Assembly (NCBI GenBank): GCA_016125165.1 | Contig: WGMH01000003.1 | Location: forward strand, 496,001-560,000 | Direction of reading: 5' to 3' | DNA from: Alphaproteobacteria bacterium | GTDB lineage: Bacteria; Pseudomonadota; Alphaproteobacteria; Micropepsales; Micropepsaceae | DNA length: 64,000 nucleotides | Shown here: piece by piece, positions 25,144 through 34,036 of the stretch | Numbering within the stretch: the stretch's first letter is position 1 | Layout: each line of letters begins with the position of its first letter | Made by a program: the position numbers and the translations under genes | Notes under the pieces: model-generated | Seen by the model: the letters and a program-made list of their open reading frames with translations, nothing else | Told to the model about the DNA's origin: nothing | Database searches by the model: none

Positions 25144-26138
25144 GAGAGGCAAATTCGGTGGTCCAAGTATTCTTTTCATATTCGCATGCCGATGAAGAAT
25201 TGAGAAATGAACTCGATAAGCACCTTGCGATGCTTAAGAGGCAAGGGATTATCGATACATGGCACGACCGGATGATCGCTGCGGGGACCGCAATTGATGA
25301 GACCATCGACCAATACTTAGAGACTGCAAATATCATATTGTGTTTGCTTAGTCCGGATTTCATCGCATCTGACTATTGTTTCTCGCGCGAAATGAAGCGA
25401 GCACTCCAACGACACGACGCGGGTGAGGCACGCGTGATCCCTATAATACTTAGACATTGCGAATGGGAGCAGACGCCCTTGAGTGCGCTTCGAGGCACGC
25501 CTCGTGACAACAAACCCATTCTCGCGTGGAACGACCGCGACGAGGCATTTAAGTACGTCGTTCAAGATATTCGATCGGCCTTGACCGATATTGGAGCAAA
25601 ATCGTCAACAGCAGTTTCAATCGGAATGGATGTCCAACCTCAAAATCATTCCATTCAACAGCGACCTCGATCCGGCAATCTTCGCATTAACAAGGCCCCA
25701 ACAGATTTGGAACGCGATGAGTTTATTTCAGAGGCATTCGAATACATTTATGAATTCCTCGCCAACAGCATTGATGAATTGAGATCACGCAACGATGGAG
25801 TCGACGGTAGATTGAAACGTCTGGATGCCAATCGGATCACCGCCGCGCTCTATAAGGATGGGAAAAAGCGGTCGGCTATCACAATTTTCACAGGCGGTCT
25901 GCATGGTGGAGAAAGGCAAATTACGTTCAACATGAGCGATGCGGGACAAACCAATATGTCTAACGGCGGCTACCGCCTAACAAATGGCGAGCGCGGCCTA
26001 CTCTTTGCTGATGCGGAGTCATTTTTGGGCATCAACGTGAAGAACAGAGGAAGTTCTGACAAGGCAGATGTGGCGGAGTCACTCTGGACGAAGTTGATTG
26101 AGCCGCTTCAGCAGCAAGAGGGAATTCGTTGGGTGTGA
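25140..26138 (+). CDS. TIR-domain protein with uncharacterised C-terminal domain
   Basis: 332 residues with a GTG start overlapping the upstream stop. Residues ~8-125 are a bacterial TIR domain: VFFSYSHADEEL, DTWHDRMIAAGTAIDETI, NIILCLLSPDFIASDYCFSREM. Glu84 in the FSREM helix sits where the catalytic glutamate of TIR NADases is found. A variable linker (~150-185) leads to a C-terminal domain with DGRLKRLDANRITAALYKDGK and AITIFTGGLHGGERQITF, a type I recall behind other bacterial TIR domains but cannot name. Such proteins commonly act in anti-phage defence by NAD+ depletion. The role here is inferred. Confidence 0.85.
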   Translation: MREANSVVQVFFSYSHADEELRNELDKHLAMLKRQGIIDTWHDRMIAAGTAIDETIDQYLETANIILCLLSPDFIASDYCFSREMKRALQRHDAGEARVIPIILRHCEWEQTPLSALRGTPRDNKPILAWNDRDEAFKYVVQDIRSALTDIGAKSSTAVSIGMDVQPQNHSIQQRPRSGNLRINKAPTDLERDEFISEAFEYIYEFLANSIDELRSRNDGVDGRLKRLDANRITAALYKDGKKRSAITIFTGGLHGGERQITFNMSDAGQTNMSNGGYRLTNGERGLLFADAESFLGINVKNRGSSDKADVAESLWTKLIEPLQQQEGIRWV

Positions 26139-26220
26139 CGCTTATTGGATGGCGTTTTCGGGAAGGAAATGTGCAACTTTCGTCTGCATCTCCCGCGAAC
26201 CCTCTGGAAGCAGCCCGTGC

Positions 26221-26964
26221 TCACACATGCTGCCCGCCGTTGATGTGCAGCTCCGCGCCCGTCACGTAGCTCGATTGATCCGTGCACAGATAATAGATCG
26301 CCTTGGCGACTTCTTCGGGGAGGCCGAGGCGGCGGAGGGGGATGGTTTCGACCAGCTTCTCGGTGCCCGGTGAGAGGATGGCAGTGTCGATTTCGCCGGG
26401 CGCGATGGCGTTCACGCGCACGCCGAGCGGCCCGAAATCCGCCGCCATTTCACGCGTGAGCGCGGCGAGCGCGGCCTTGGATGTGGCATAGGCGCTGCCC
26501 GCGAACGGATGCACCCGGCTGCCGGCAATGGAGGTGACGTTCACGATCGCGCCCCTGGCGCGGGCAAGCTCGTCTTTCAGGCCCTGCGCCAGCCACACGG
26601 TGGAGAAGAGGTTCACCTCGAACACCTGCCGCCACACATCCATCGCGGTGGAAAGCGTGTTGAGACGCGCGCCGCCCTCGCCTTTCGGGCTGATGCCGGC
26701 GTTGTTCACGAGGGCGTGGAGTTTGCCATCGGTCAGGCGCTCGCGCATTTCGGCGGCGGCGCGGATGGTGTCGTCCGGGTTGGAGAGATCGACCTGGATG
26801 TGATCTTCCGGCCCCGCCGCCCACGGGCAATTCTCCGGAAAGGCGTGCCGCGAACAGGTGATGACGCGCCACCCCGCGCTCGAAAAGCGCTTCACGGTCG
26901 CATGGCCGATGCCGCGCGAGGCACCGGTGAGGATGAGGGTTTTGCGCTCTTCGTTCGAGGTCAT
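26221..26964 (-). CDS. SDR family NAD(P)-dependent oxidoreductase
   Basis: 247-residue classical short-chain dehydrogenase. Cofactor motif TLILTGASRGIGHATVKRF at the N-terminus, then LVNNAGISPKG, the catalytic Ser in VTSIAGS, Tyr-x3-Lys in YATSKAAL, and VNAIAPGEIDTAIL. The end INGGQHV is typical. The ATG at 26964 was chosen because the extra upstream residues are not family-like. An Arg in CSRHAF after the second strand favours NADP(H). The substrate is unknown; it stands alone between the TIR cassette and the CDF transporter. Confidence 0.92.
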   Translation of the reverse strand: MTSNEERKTLILTGASRGIGHATVKRFSSAGWRVITCSRHAFPENCPWAAGPEDHIQVDLSNPDDTIRAAAEMRERLTDGKLHALVNNAGISPKGEGGARLNTLSTAMDVWRQVFEVNLFSTVWLAQGLKDELARARGAIVNVTSIAGSRVHPFAGSAYATSKAALAALTREMAADFGPLGVRVNAIAPGEIDTAILSPGTEKLVETIPLRRLGLPEEVAKAIYYLCTDQSSYVTGAELHINGGQHV

Positions 26965-27035
26965 GGCCGCAGCATATAGGGATTGGGGAATGGCGAACAG
27001 CAAGCGGAACCGGCGGCAGATGCCCCGTTCGCCCG

Positions 27036-27938
27036 CTACGTCCGCGCCAGTTCGGGCAGTTCTTCTACGCCTTCGGGGTCCTGATGGATCAGGATTTCGG
27101 CGTTCGGGAATGCGTCCATCACCTCGGCCTCCACCGCATCGGATATGCGGTGCGCCTGGGTGAGGCGCACGGCCGGATCAAGCTCCAGATGAAACTGGAT
27201 GAAGGTGTGAATGCCAGCCGCGCGCGTGCGCAGATCGTGAATGCCGCGCACCTCGGGATGGCGCATCACGATGGCTTTTATCTTCTCGCGGTCATCCTCG
27301 GCCAGTTCGCGATCCATCAGCTGGTCGTAGCTCTGACGCAGCACATGCCAGGCGCTGAACGCCAGCGCCGCCGCAACCGCCATGCCGATGAGCGGATCGG
27401 CGATCAGCCAGCCGAACTGTGTGGACAGCACAACGCCCGCCACCACACCCAGATTGGTGAGCACATCGCCGGTGTAATGCGCGCTGTCCGCGCCGATGGC
27501 GAGCGAGCCGGTGCGCTTCACCGTGATGCGCTGAAGAACCACAAGCGCAATGGTGATGGCGATGGAAACACCCATCACGATCAGCGCCCATGCGCCATGC
27601 TCGATCGGATGGGGCGCATAGAGGCGGCTGGACGATTCCACCAGAAGGAACACCACCGAGCCGGAAATGAAGGCGCCCTGCATCAACCCCGCCAGCGGCT
27701 CGGCCTTGCCATGGCCGAAGCGGTGTTCGGCATCCGCCGGTTCCAGCGCGTGACGCACGGCCAGCAGATTGACGGCGGAGGCAAAAACATCGAGCGCGGA
27801 ATCCGCAAGGCTCGCCATCATGGCGATGGAATCCGTCACGATGTAGGCGACGAATTTCAGCGCCACCAGAAACACCGCAACGCACACGGCCACCCACGCC
27901 GTGCGCTGCATCAATGTGGCATGCGGCGACGCGCTCAT
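27036..27938 (-). CDS. cation diffusion facilitator (CDF) family metal transporter
   Basis: 300 residues with six predicted membrane helices and a cytosolic C-terminal domain. The zinc-site motifs are [12 protein letters not shown] in helix 2 (DxxxD type) and [12 protein letters not shown] in helix 5 (HxxxD type), with [13 protein letters not shown] between. The C-terminal metal domain has [26 protein letters not shown]. Such FieF-like proteins export Zn2+/Fe2+/Cd2+ in exchange for protons. The start overlaps the pdxH stop (ATGA, 27935-27938), so it is cotranscribed with pdxH. Confidence 0.93.
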   Translation of the reverse strand: MSASPHATLMQRTAWVAVCVAVFLVALKFVAYIVTDSIAMMASLADSALDVFASAVNLLAVRHALEPADAEHRFGHGKAEPLAGLMQGAFISGSVVFLLVESSSRLYAPHPIEHGAWALIVMGVSIAITIALVVLQRITVKRTGSLAIGADSAHYTGDVLTNLGVVAGVVLSTQFGWLIADPLIGMAVAAALAFSAWHVLRQSYDQLMDRELAEDDREKIKAIVMRHPEVRGIHDLRTRAAGIHTFIQFHLELDPAVRLTQAHRISDAVEAEVMDAFPNAEILIHQDPEGVEELPELART

Positions 27939-28561
27939 GGAAACAGCCGTTCGGTGCGCCACGGATCGGTGGGCGCAGCGCGGCGATAAACAAGCCTGTC
28001 GTGCAGGCGGAAGGGCCGGTCGCGCCAGAACTCGATTTCGAGCGGCGTGATGCGATAGCCCGACCAATGCGGCGGACGCGGCACTTTCTGCAACGCATAT
28101 CTGGCGGCGAACTTCGCGATCTCTTTTTCGAACACGAAGCGGCCTTCCATCGGGCGCGATTGTGAAGACGCCCAGGCGCCGATCTGGCTGTCCTTCGCGC
28201 GGCTGGCGAAATAGGCATCGGCTTCTTCCGCGCTTACGGGCGAAACGGAGCCGCGCACACGCACCTGCCGGTGCAGCGATTTCCAATGCAGCACCAGCGC
28301 GGCGTGGGCATTGGCGGCAAGCTCGCTGCCCTTGGCGCTTTCGGTGTTGGTGTAAAAAACAAAGCCGCGTGCATCGGCATCCTTCAAGAGCACCATGCGG
28401 ACATTGGGATGGCCCGAGGCGTCCGCCGTTGCGAGCGCCATGGCGTTGGGATCGTTGGGCTCGGACGCGCGCGCCTCCGCCATCCACGCCGCAAACAGCG
28501 CCATGGGATCGTCTTTCGCGGCAATGCCGCCGTCGTCGATAGGTCCGCCGGTGTCGCTCAT
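27935..28561 (-). CDS. pdxH: pyridoxamine 5'-phosphate oxidase
   Basis: 208-residue FMN enzyme that oxidises pyridoxine/pyridoxamine 5'-phosphate to pyridoxal 5'-phosphate. Family blocks in order are [53 protein letters not shown] (FMN/phosphate binding), [12 protein letters not shown], and the end [20 protein letters not shown]. Length is normal. It is divergent from the Sel1-repeat gene and coupled to the CDF gene. The pdxH / J-protein / fabI neighbourhood recurs in alphaproteobacteria. Confidence 0.96.
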   Translation of the reverse strand: MSDTGGPIDDGGIAAKDDPMALFAAWMAEARASEPNDPNAMALATADASGHPNVRMVLLKDADARGFVFYTNTESAKGSELAANAHAALVLHWKSLHRQVRVRGSVSPVSAEEADAYFASRAKDSQIGAWASSQSRPMEGRFVFEKEIAKFAARYALQKVPRPPHWSGYRITPLEIEFWRDRPFRLHDRLVYRRAAPTDPWRTERLFP

Positions 28562-28684
28562 GGATTGCCGATAGCACCTTCAGCAACAACGCGGAAGCAT
28601 TGCCGAACGCTCCGCCATGCACCTGAGAATGAAGATCAGGACCGGGTTGGCGGAGGTGCATCGGGCGCGCTAGTTTCGCCAGCC

Positions 28685-29353
28685 ATGCGCCTGCTGCCGC
28701 TTGCCATTCTGACGTGTTTTCTCAGCGCCACTCTGCCCGCATGCGCGGCTGAGAACGCCAATATCGTGCCGGGCGATCAAAAGACCTTCGATGAAGGCGC
28801 AAAAGCCTATGACGAAGGCCGCTATGAAGAGGCGTTCAAGATATTCTCCAAGCTTGCGGACAACGAAGACCTTGCCGCCATGCGAAACGTCGCCCTCATG
28901 GAGCGGCACGGGCTGGGTACCGAGAAAGACCCGGCCTCGGCGCTGAAGCTGCTCAAATATGTGGCACGCGCAGGGCTTCCCACCGCGCAATACGATGTTG
29001 CCGTGATGCTGCTGGATGGCGAAACCGGCGCACCCGACGCCAAATCCGCGCTGCCCTGGCTGGAACTGGCCGCGCAGGCAAGCCATCCGCTGGCGCAATT
29101 CCGGCTTGGCCAGATGTATGAGTACGGCAATGCGGTGCCGCAGGACTATTTCAAGGCTCAACTGCTCTATGCCGCTGCCGCCGAACATGGCGTAAAGGCC
29201 GCGCTCGAGCGCCTTTCCTATCTGAAGGGCTGGCCCCAGCCGAATTATCCCGACGAAAACGCCGCCCTGCCCCCGCCCGTGCCGGAGGAACACCCTGCCG
29301 ATCTCCAAGCGCCGGTGCCGCAGGAGCCATCCGCGCCGGCAACCACCCCTTAA
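28685..29353 (+). CDS. exported Sel1-like repeat protein
   Basis: 222 residues. A signal peptide (MRLLPLAILTCFLSATLPAC) ends near AAEN; the Cys at 20 could be a lipidation site but the preceding Pro is atypical. About three Sel1/TPR-like alpha-helical repeats follow: AMRNVALMERHGLGTEKDPA, AQYDVAVMLLDGETGAPDAK, AQFRLGQMYEYGNAVPQDYF. The C-terminal 40 residues are Pro-rich and low complexity. Sel1 proteins are scaffolds for periplasmic or envelope complexes; the partner is unknown. It precedes the J-domain gene by 66 bases. Confidence 0.82.
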   Translation: MRLLPLAILTCFLSATLPACAAENANIVPGDQKTFDEGAKAYDEGRYEEAFKIFSKLADNEDLAAMRNVALMERHGLGTEKDPASALKLLKYVARAGLPTAQYDVAVMLLDGETGAPDAKSALPWLELAAQASHPLAQFRLGQMYEYGNAVPQDYFKAQLLYAAAAEHGVKAALERLSYLKGWPQPNYPDENAALPPPVPEEHPADLQAPVPQEPSAPATTP

Positions 29354-29419
29354 ACTTGGGGGTTCACGCTCTATATTGACCGTGGGCCCCGCGGATTCGG
29401 ATGCCGGGCCGGAGAAACC

Positions 29420-30403
29420 ATGCGCGATCCGTACGAAATTCTTGGCGTTTCCAAAACCGCGAGCGAGGCCGAAATCAAAAAGGCCTATCGGACGCTTGCG
29501 AAGAAACATCATCCGGATACCGCCGGCGGCAGCGCCGCGGACAAGAAGAAGTTTCAGGAGATCAGCGGCGCCTATGACATCGTGGGCGACAAGGAAAAGC
29601 GTGCGAAGTTCGATCGCGGTGAGATCGACGCGGCGGGAAATCCGCGTGGTTTCGATCCTGGCGCGGGCTTTGGCGGCGGCGGCCCCTTTGGTGGCGGCTT
29701 CGGCGGCGGTCAGGGCGGCGGCGCGCGCGACTTCCACTACACCTGGAGCGGAGGGGATGCCGACGAAGGCTTCCGCGCCGAAGACATTTTTGCGGATCTC
29801 CTGGGCGGGCTTGGCGGGCGCGGCCGCGCACGCGGTGCAGGCGGCGGGCGACCGCAAGCAGCCAAGGGCGACGACTATCTGATGAACATTACAGTGGCGT
29901 TCGAGGAAGCGGCGCGCGGTGCCACGCGGCGGGTGAAGTTGCCCGACGGCACGGATATCGATGTGCGCATTCCCGTCGCGCTGAAAGATGGACAGCAGAT
30001 CCGCGTGCGCGGCAAGGGTGGGCCAGGCAAGAATGGCGGGCCGCCAGGTGATCTGCTTTTGAATGTCGCAGTCGCGCCGCATCCCTATTACGTTCGGGAC
30101 GGCAACGATCTGCGCATGGATTTGCCAATCTCCGTTCCCGAAGCGGTGTTCGGTGGCAAAGTGCCGGTGCCGACGCTGACCGGCACGGTGGAGTTGACCG
30201 TTCTGCCCGGCGCAAATTCCGGTCAGGTGCTGCGCCTCAAAGGCAAGGGCATTCCCGCGCATGGCAGCGCAGGTGGCGGCGAACAGGCAGGCGATCTCTA
30301 TGTGAAGCTGCTGGTCACGCTGCCGGAAAAGAGCGATCCCGAATTCCAGAAATTCCTGGAGAAGTGGAAGCCGGCCTACGATCCCAGAGCGAAGATGAAA
30401 TAG
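29420..30403 (+). CDS. J-domain co-chaperone, CbpA-like (DnaJ class without zinc finger)
   Basis: 327 residues. J-domain at residues 1-68 (MRDPYEILGVSKTASEAEIK, KKHHPD with the HPD motif, then KFQEISGAYDIVGD). A Gly/Phe-rich linker (GAGFGGGGPFGGGFGGGQGGG) follows, then two beta-barrel substrate domains (AARGATRRVKLPDG, GGKVPVPTLTG). No CxxCxGxG zinc repeats are present, so it is not the main DnaJ. It stimulates DnaK ATPase. The C-terminal KWKPAYDPRAKMK tail is basic. A position beside pdxH and fabI is usual in alphaproteobacteria. Confidence 0.93.
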   Translation: MRDPYEILGVSKTASEAEIKKAYRTLAKKHHPDTAGGSAADKKKFQEISGAYDIVGDKEKRAKFDRGEIDAAGNPRGFDPGAGFGGGGPFGGGFGGGQGGGARDFHYTWSGGDADEGFRAEDIFADLLGGLGGRGRARGAGGGRPQAAKGDDYLMNITVAFEEAARGATRRVKLPDGTDIDVRIPVALKDGQQIRVRGKGGPGKNGGPPGDLLLNVAVAPHPYYVRDGNDLRMDLPISVPEAVFGGKVPVPTLTGTVELTVLPGANSGQVLRLKGKGIPAHGSAGGGEQAGDLYVKLLVTLPEKSDPEFQKFLEKWKPAYDPRAKMK

Positions 30404-30474
30404 CCTGATCGCTTTTTGCGGTTTTTGAACAGCCCGCCGCCTGTCGCCGCGACTGCGCGCGGAAACGGTCCGAG

Positions 30475-30957
30475 TTATCCCGTTGCGCCGTAGTGATGCC
30501 TGAGACGCGCAAGCTCCTCGAGGACCGTGCGTCCGCTTTCCCCGGACAGAGGCTCGCTTCCCGGCGCCATCAGATGCAACGCTCTGAGATGAATTACGAG
30601 CGGAGCAGCATCACCGTCTCCGCTTTCAAAGAATGCTTCCAGCAAATCACAGAAGCTGCGCGCCGCCTGATCGAGCGATTCATAGTTGAACATCGCGGCA
30701 AGCGTCACAAGCTGATCAGCACAGGTCAGCAGCGACTGAAGCACATCCTTGCCGATCCTGCCGTCTGGCGCTTCGCCGAGAATGCCCTCCATCGCACCAA
30801 TTGTTTCCACAATGGTGGCGTCACCTTCCTCCCGCATCACCGACAAGGCCAACATCGCATTCTCGATGGCGCTGGCGCGCGTAGTGCCGCCAGCGCGGCC
30901 AGCCAGCGCCGCCAGACGCAAATGCGGAAAATAAGTCTTCACCAGCGCATTGTTCAC
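30475..30957 (-). CDS. hypothetical alpha-helical protein paired with a response regulator
   Basis: 160 residues, predicted almost entirely helical (LAALAGRAGGTTRASAIENA, then LQSLLTCADQLVTLAAMFNYES). I recognise no domain. The start ATG overlaps the stop of the degenerate response regulator gene (ATGA, 30954-30957), so the two are made together. It contains no HisKA or ATPase motif and no signal peptide. A partner or output protein for the receiver is the simplest idea, but it is not proven. Confidence 0.65.
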   Translation of the reverse strand: MNNALVKTYFPHLRLAALAGRAGGTTRASAIENAMLALSVMREEGDATIVETIGAMEGILGEAPDGRIGKDVLQSLLTCADQLVTLAAMFNYESLDQAARSFCDLLEAFFESGDGDAAPLVIHLRALHLMAPGSEPLSGESGRTVLEELARLRHHYGATG

Positions 30958-31535
30958 AACGAGCCCCCCTTCTTCAGCGCCGACACCAGTCCGTTGGGCG
31001 CAAGCAGCGCCCCATCATGGTCCCCGGTGCAGGCGCAATCATCGCCGGAGCGTTTGCGCGCATTGTCTGGCGGATCAATCGAAAGAAATCGCCGGTCAGG
31101 ACCCATGTAGGTCCCGGTTTCGATGAAAGGCCGGTCGGCACGAGCGACCCATGCAATGCGATCGAACAATCCCTGCGGTGATACGGGCTTGCGCACAACG
31201 AAATTCGCACCCGCATCGCGCGCGGCATTGACCATGCGCAGCTGCGTGTAGCCCGACAGAACGATGATTGGAATGAAGCACAGGGGCGGCTTGTTCTGAC
31301 GCCGGATCCACGAGATCAGTTCCGGGCTGGCGGCATCGGGCAGCACAGCTTCCATGATGCACAGATCAACGCAGCTGTGCCTGAGATGCTCCCTTGCGGC
31401 AGCCGCGCTATCGACAAGCGTCGGCCCCTCCATGCCGAATCCGCGGATCATCTGCGCAACCAGAGATCGCGTGAAATGATCGCGATCAACGATGAGGCTT
31501 CTTACGCCACGAAGATTGAGTCGAACATGGGTCAT
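30954..31535 (-). CDS. CheY-like response regulator with Glu at the phospho-acceptor site
   Basis: 193 residues. Residues ~11-130 form a receiver domain (SLIVDRDHFTRSL, PIIVLSGYTQ, NFVVRKPVSP with the conserved Lys116). By alignment with CheY, the segment VDLCIMEAVLPD places Glu62 where the phosphorylated Asp belongs, and the second acidic metal ligand is Arg18. A tail follows with TGTYMGPDRRF and a Cys/Asp-rich stretch, with no DNA-binding domain. Glu can mimic phospho-Asp, so the protein may be locked on or be a pseudo-receiver. I chose the ATG at 31535; a GTG at 31547 is in frame. Confidence 0.82.
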   Translation of the reverse strand: MTHVRLNLRGVRSLIVDRDHFTRSLVAQMIRGFGMEGPTLVDSAAAAREHLRHSCVDLCIMEAVLPDAASPELISWIRRQNKPPLCFIPIIVLSGYTQLRMVNAARDAGANFVVRKPVSPQGLFDRIAWVARADRPFIETGTYMGPDRRFLSIDPPDNARKRSGDDCACTGDHDGALLAPNGLVSALKKGGSL

Positions 31536-31613
31536 GATGGGCGGCACCCTGCGCGCGCCACCGCTAATGGTTCGTTTTTCGATTGCCTAAAAGATCAATT
31601 CTACGCAGTCGTA

Positions 31614-31659
31614 CGTATATGAATAAGCACGAAACCACGCGATTTCGCACTGATATACG
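31614..31659. repeat. nested inverted repeats upstream of the response regulator
   Basis: CGTATAT (31614-31620) pairs with ATATACG (31653-31659), and inside them CGAAA (31630-31634) pairs with TTTCG (31643-31647). The octamer TACGCAGT also occurs as a direct repeat at 31602-31609 and 31656-31663. It lies 80-125 bases upstream of the regulator ATG on -, where an operator could be. No promoter consensus was recognised. Confidence 0.4.
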
Positions 31660-31701
31660 CAGTTTCTCTTATACCCAAAAACGCATTCCGCCACCGCAAT
31701 C

Positions 31702-32952
31702 CTAGGCGAGCGCGCCATAAACCATTTTCTGAAACATCGGGCAGGCCACGCGCGCGCCCATGCGGGCGCCGGTGACGGCCTGTCCGGCCATGTCGGGCGT
31801 CAGCGGCGTGTAATTCTGGATCAGGAAGATCAGGATCATGTTCTTCTCGGGATCTGCCTGCCACCAGGTGCCGAACGCGCCGGGCCAGCCGAAGCTGCCC
31901 TTTGAGCCCGCGCCCATCCATTCATGCTTCGCCGGATCGTCGATGACCGAAAGACCAAGACCGAACCCCTGCCCCAGAAACAGCGGCATGCCGAGGAACG
32001 GGATCGCGCGCTGTTCGGGCGTAAGATGGTTGGTGCGCATCAGCTCGACAGTTTCGCGCTTCAGCAGGCGGACTCCATTCAATTCTCCCTTGTTCAGCAG
32101 CATGCGCGCGAAGGTGAGATAATCATCCAGTGTGGAAATGAGACCGCCGCCGCCTGCGCAATAGCCCGGCGGTTCGTCATATTGCGGGAACGGCACAGGC
32201 ATGAGCGCGCCCGTTTTCTGATCCTGCTGATAAACGACAGCGGCGCGGTCGCGCTTCGACGGCGGCACATAGAAATCGGTGTCGTTCATGCCGAGCGGTT
32301 TCAAGATGCGCTCCATCAGCACGTCGCGATAGGGTTTGCCTTCGATGCGGCCGACGAGGAAGCCAAGAACTTCCGTGGAATGGCTGTAGTGCATGCGCTC
32401 GCCCGGCGGAAAGGTGAGCGGCAGGCTGGCAATCCGCTTCAGCCATTCATCCGGCAGATAGGGCGAATCCAGCACCGGCCCCAGAAATTCCTCATGCGCC
32501 TTTGCAAGCGGGCCGGTCGATGTGAAGCCATACGCCAGGCCCGAGCGATGCGTCATCAAATCTTCGACGGTGATGTCGCGCGGCGCCGGAACAGTCTCGG
32601 CAAGCGCGCCAGACGGGCTCTTCAGAACCTTCATCTCTTTGAATTCCGGCAGCCACTTTGTGATGGGATCGGAGAGTTTGAGCTTGCCCTCCTCCATCAA
32701 CATGAGCGCGGCGACGGAAGTGATGGGCTTGGTCATGGAGGCGATGCGGAACAGCGTGTCGCGCGTCATCGGCTTGTTGTTCTCGATGTCGCGCCTGCCG
32801 ATGGCATTGAACTGCACGTCATGGCCATCGCGCCAGACAAGCGTGACCATGCCGGAAAGATCGCCATTATCGACAACGCCCTTGAGCGCGGCGGGGATGG
32901 GCGCGAGACCTTCCGGCGAAAATCCGGCGGCGCTGGCGATATCCTTATCCAT
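31702..32952 (-). CDS. serine hydrolase, class C beta-lactamase/esterase fold
   Basis: 416 residues. The nucleophile motif SMTK (S-x2-K) is in LFRIASMTKPITSVAALML near residue 75. The second element is MHYSHSTEVLG (Tyr-Ser-His instead of YxN), and the KTG position is not canonical. Typical middle blocks are DLMTHRSGLAYG and GGGLISTLDDYLTFARMLL. No signal peptide, so it is probably cytosolic and esterase-like, not an antibiotic-hydrolysing enzyme. The start overlaps the end of the upstream alpha/beta hydrolase gene by 8 bases, so the two hydrolases are an operon. The substrate is unknown. Confidence 0.87.
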   Translation of the reverse strand: MDKDIASAAGFSPEGLAPIPAALKGVVDNGDLSGMVTLVWRDGHDVQFNAIGRRDIENNKPMTRDTLFRIASMTKPITSVAALMLMEEGKLKLSDPITKWLPEFKEMKVLKSPSGALAETVPAPRDITVEDLMTHRSGLAYGFTSTGPLAKAHEEFLGPVLDSPYLPDEWLKRIASLPLTFPPGERMHYSHSTEVLGFLVGRIEGKPYRDVLMERILKPLGMNDTDFYVPPSKRDRAAVVYQQDQKTGALMPVPFPQYDEPPGYCAGGGGLISTLDDYLTFARMLLNKGELNGVRLLKRETVELMRTNHLTPEQRAIPFLGMPLFLGQGFGLGLSVIDDPAKHEWMGAGSKGSFGWPGAFGTWWQADPEKNMILIFLIQNYTPLTPDMAGQAVTGARMGARVACPMFQKMVYGALA

Positions 32953-34036
32953 GGGGTGTCTCCGTTTTCGTAGCGTAAGGGCGGACGCGCGAAACAAGCT
33001 CGCGCAGGAAAATGTCTGGTTCGGTGAGGATGGCCGAATGCCCGGCATTCTTCAACACCACGAACTCCTGGTGTGGCGATTCCACCCGATCGAAATATTC
33101 CCTCGCAAGCGGCGTTGGCGTGACGGCATCGTCGGCGCCATTGACGACGAAGAAAGGTACATCGATTTTCGTTCCGACTTTTGCAGCATCGTAAGACAGA
33201 TGCTCATCGTAGAGCGCCGGGCCGGTGTATTTCGGCGCTTCGAGAAATTCGTAAATGTCATAAAGCGACCAGCCAGGCGCGAAGAGGACCGTGGTAGTAA
33301 GATTGGCGCGCAAATCACGTTCGGCGGGAATGTCATACTTTTCAGATAGCGCGCGCTGAACCTCAAGATCGCGATCGGATTTGTATGGCGGCGGGCCAAC
33401 AGAATTCAGCTTGGCGATGCCCGTCTTGTCATGCGCCGCTTCAAGCCGCTTCATTGTGTCGGCGTAGAGATATTTTTCCTTCTCGTCGATCTGGTTCACC
33501 TGCCCCGTGCCGACATAAGCCGAAAAGAGTTCGGGGTGCGCCTTCACCATCATCAGGCCCATCATTGTGCCCCACGAATGGCCCAGCAGGATCACCTTGT
33601 CCTTGTGCAAGTGCTTGCGCAGATAGTTGGTGAGTTCGATGCCGTCTTCGGCCATGCGGGCGTTGGTGACACCGTTCAGTTGATCGAGGCCGTTATGCGC
33701 GAAGGTCTTGCCCGCGCCGCGTTGGTCCCACATCACGACGGTGAATTGCTTCTCCCATGACCGGAACAGCGAAAAGAGAGGTGTTTCGGATGCACCGGGG
33801 CCACCATGCAAAACCAGCAGGACAGGATTGCCGCGATCTTCACCGCGAATTTCGACCCACTGGTCGATGCCGCCTATGCGGACAAAAGAGGCTTCTTCGA
33901 TCCCTGCCGGGGTGCGGATGGCGAGCGCCTCGGCCACCTGATGCTGGCGAAGGGCGCGGTAACCCAGCGCGGCCACAACCAGAAGAACGACGACGGCAAT
34001 GATGCGGATCGCCCAGCGGGCAAATGAATGACGCAT
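32945..34036 (-). CDS. alpha/beta hydrolase, proline iminopeptidase-like, membrane-anchored
   Basis: 363 residues. An N-terminal helix (IRIIAVVVLLVVAALGY, residues ~9-25) anchors it in the inner membrane. The hydrolase domain begins VLLVLHGGPGASETPLFSLF (oxyanion HGGPG), followed by VVMWDQRGAGKTF, the nucleophile GHSWGTMMGL, and the acid/base elements NGADDAVTPTPLA and NAGHSAILTEP. HGGPG with WDQRGAG is the signature of prolyl aminopeptidase-like enzymes. The ATG at 34036 was chosen because upstream residues are unrelated. Likely works with the serine hydrolase encoded downstream. Confidence 0.87.
   Translation of the reverse strand: MRHSFARWAIRIIAVVVLLVVAALGYRALRQHQVAEALAIRTPAGIEEASFVRIGGIDQWVEIRGEDRGNPVLLVLHGGPGASETPLFSLFRSWEKQFTVVMWDQRGAGKTFAHNGLDQLNGVTNARMAEDGIELTNYLRKHLHKDKVILLGHSWGTMMGLMMVKAHPELFSAYVGTGQVNQIDEKEKYLYADTMKRLEAAHDKTGIAKLNSVGPPPYKSDRDLEVQRALSEKYDIPAERDLRANLTTTVLFAPGWSLYDIYEFLEAPKYTGPALYDEHLSYDAAKVGTKIDVPFFVVNGADDAVTPTPLAREYFDRVESPHQEFVVLKNAGHSAILTEPDIFLRELVSRVRPYATKTETPHG

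Noticed and set aside
29355..29376. Possible RpoH-type promoter before the J-domain gene
   Set aside because: CTTGGG and CTATAT are present, but the spacer is only 10 bases, too short for sigma-32 or sigma-70 promoters.
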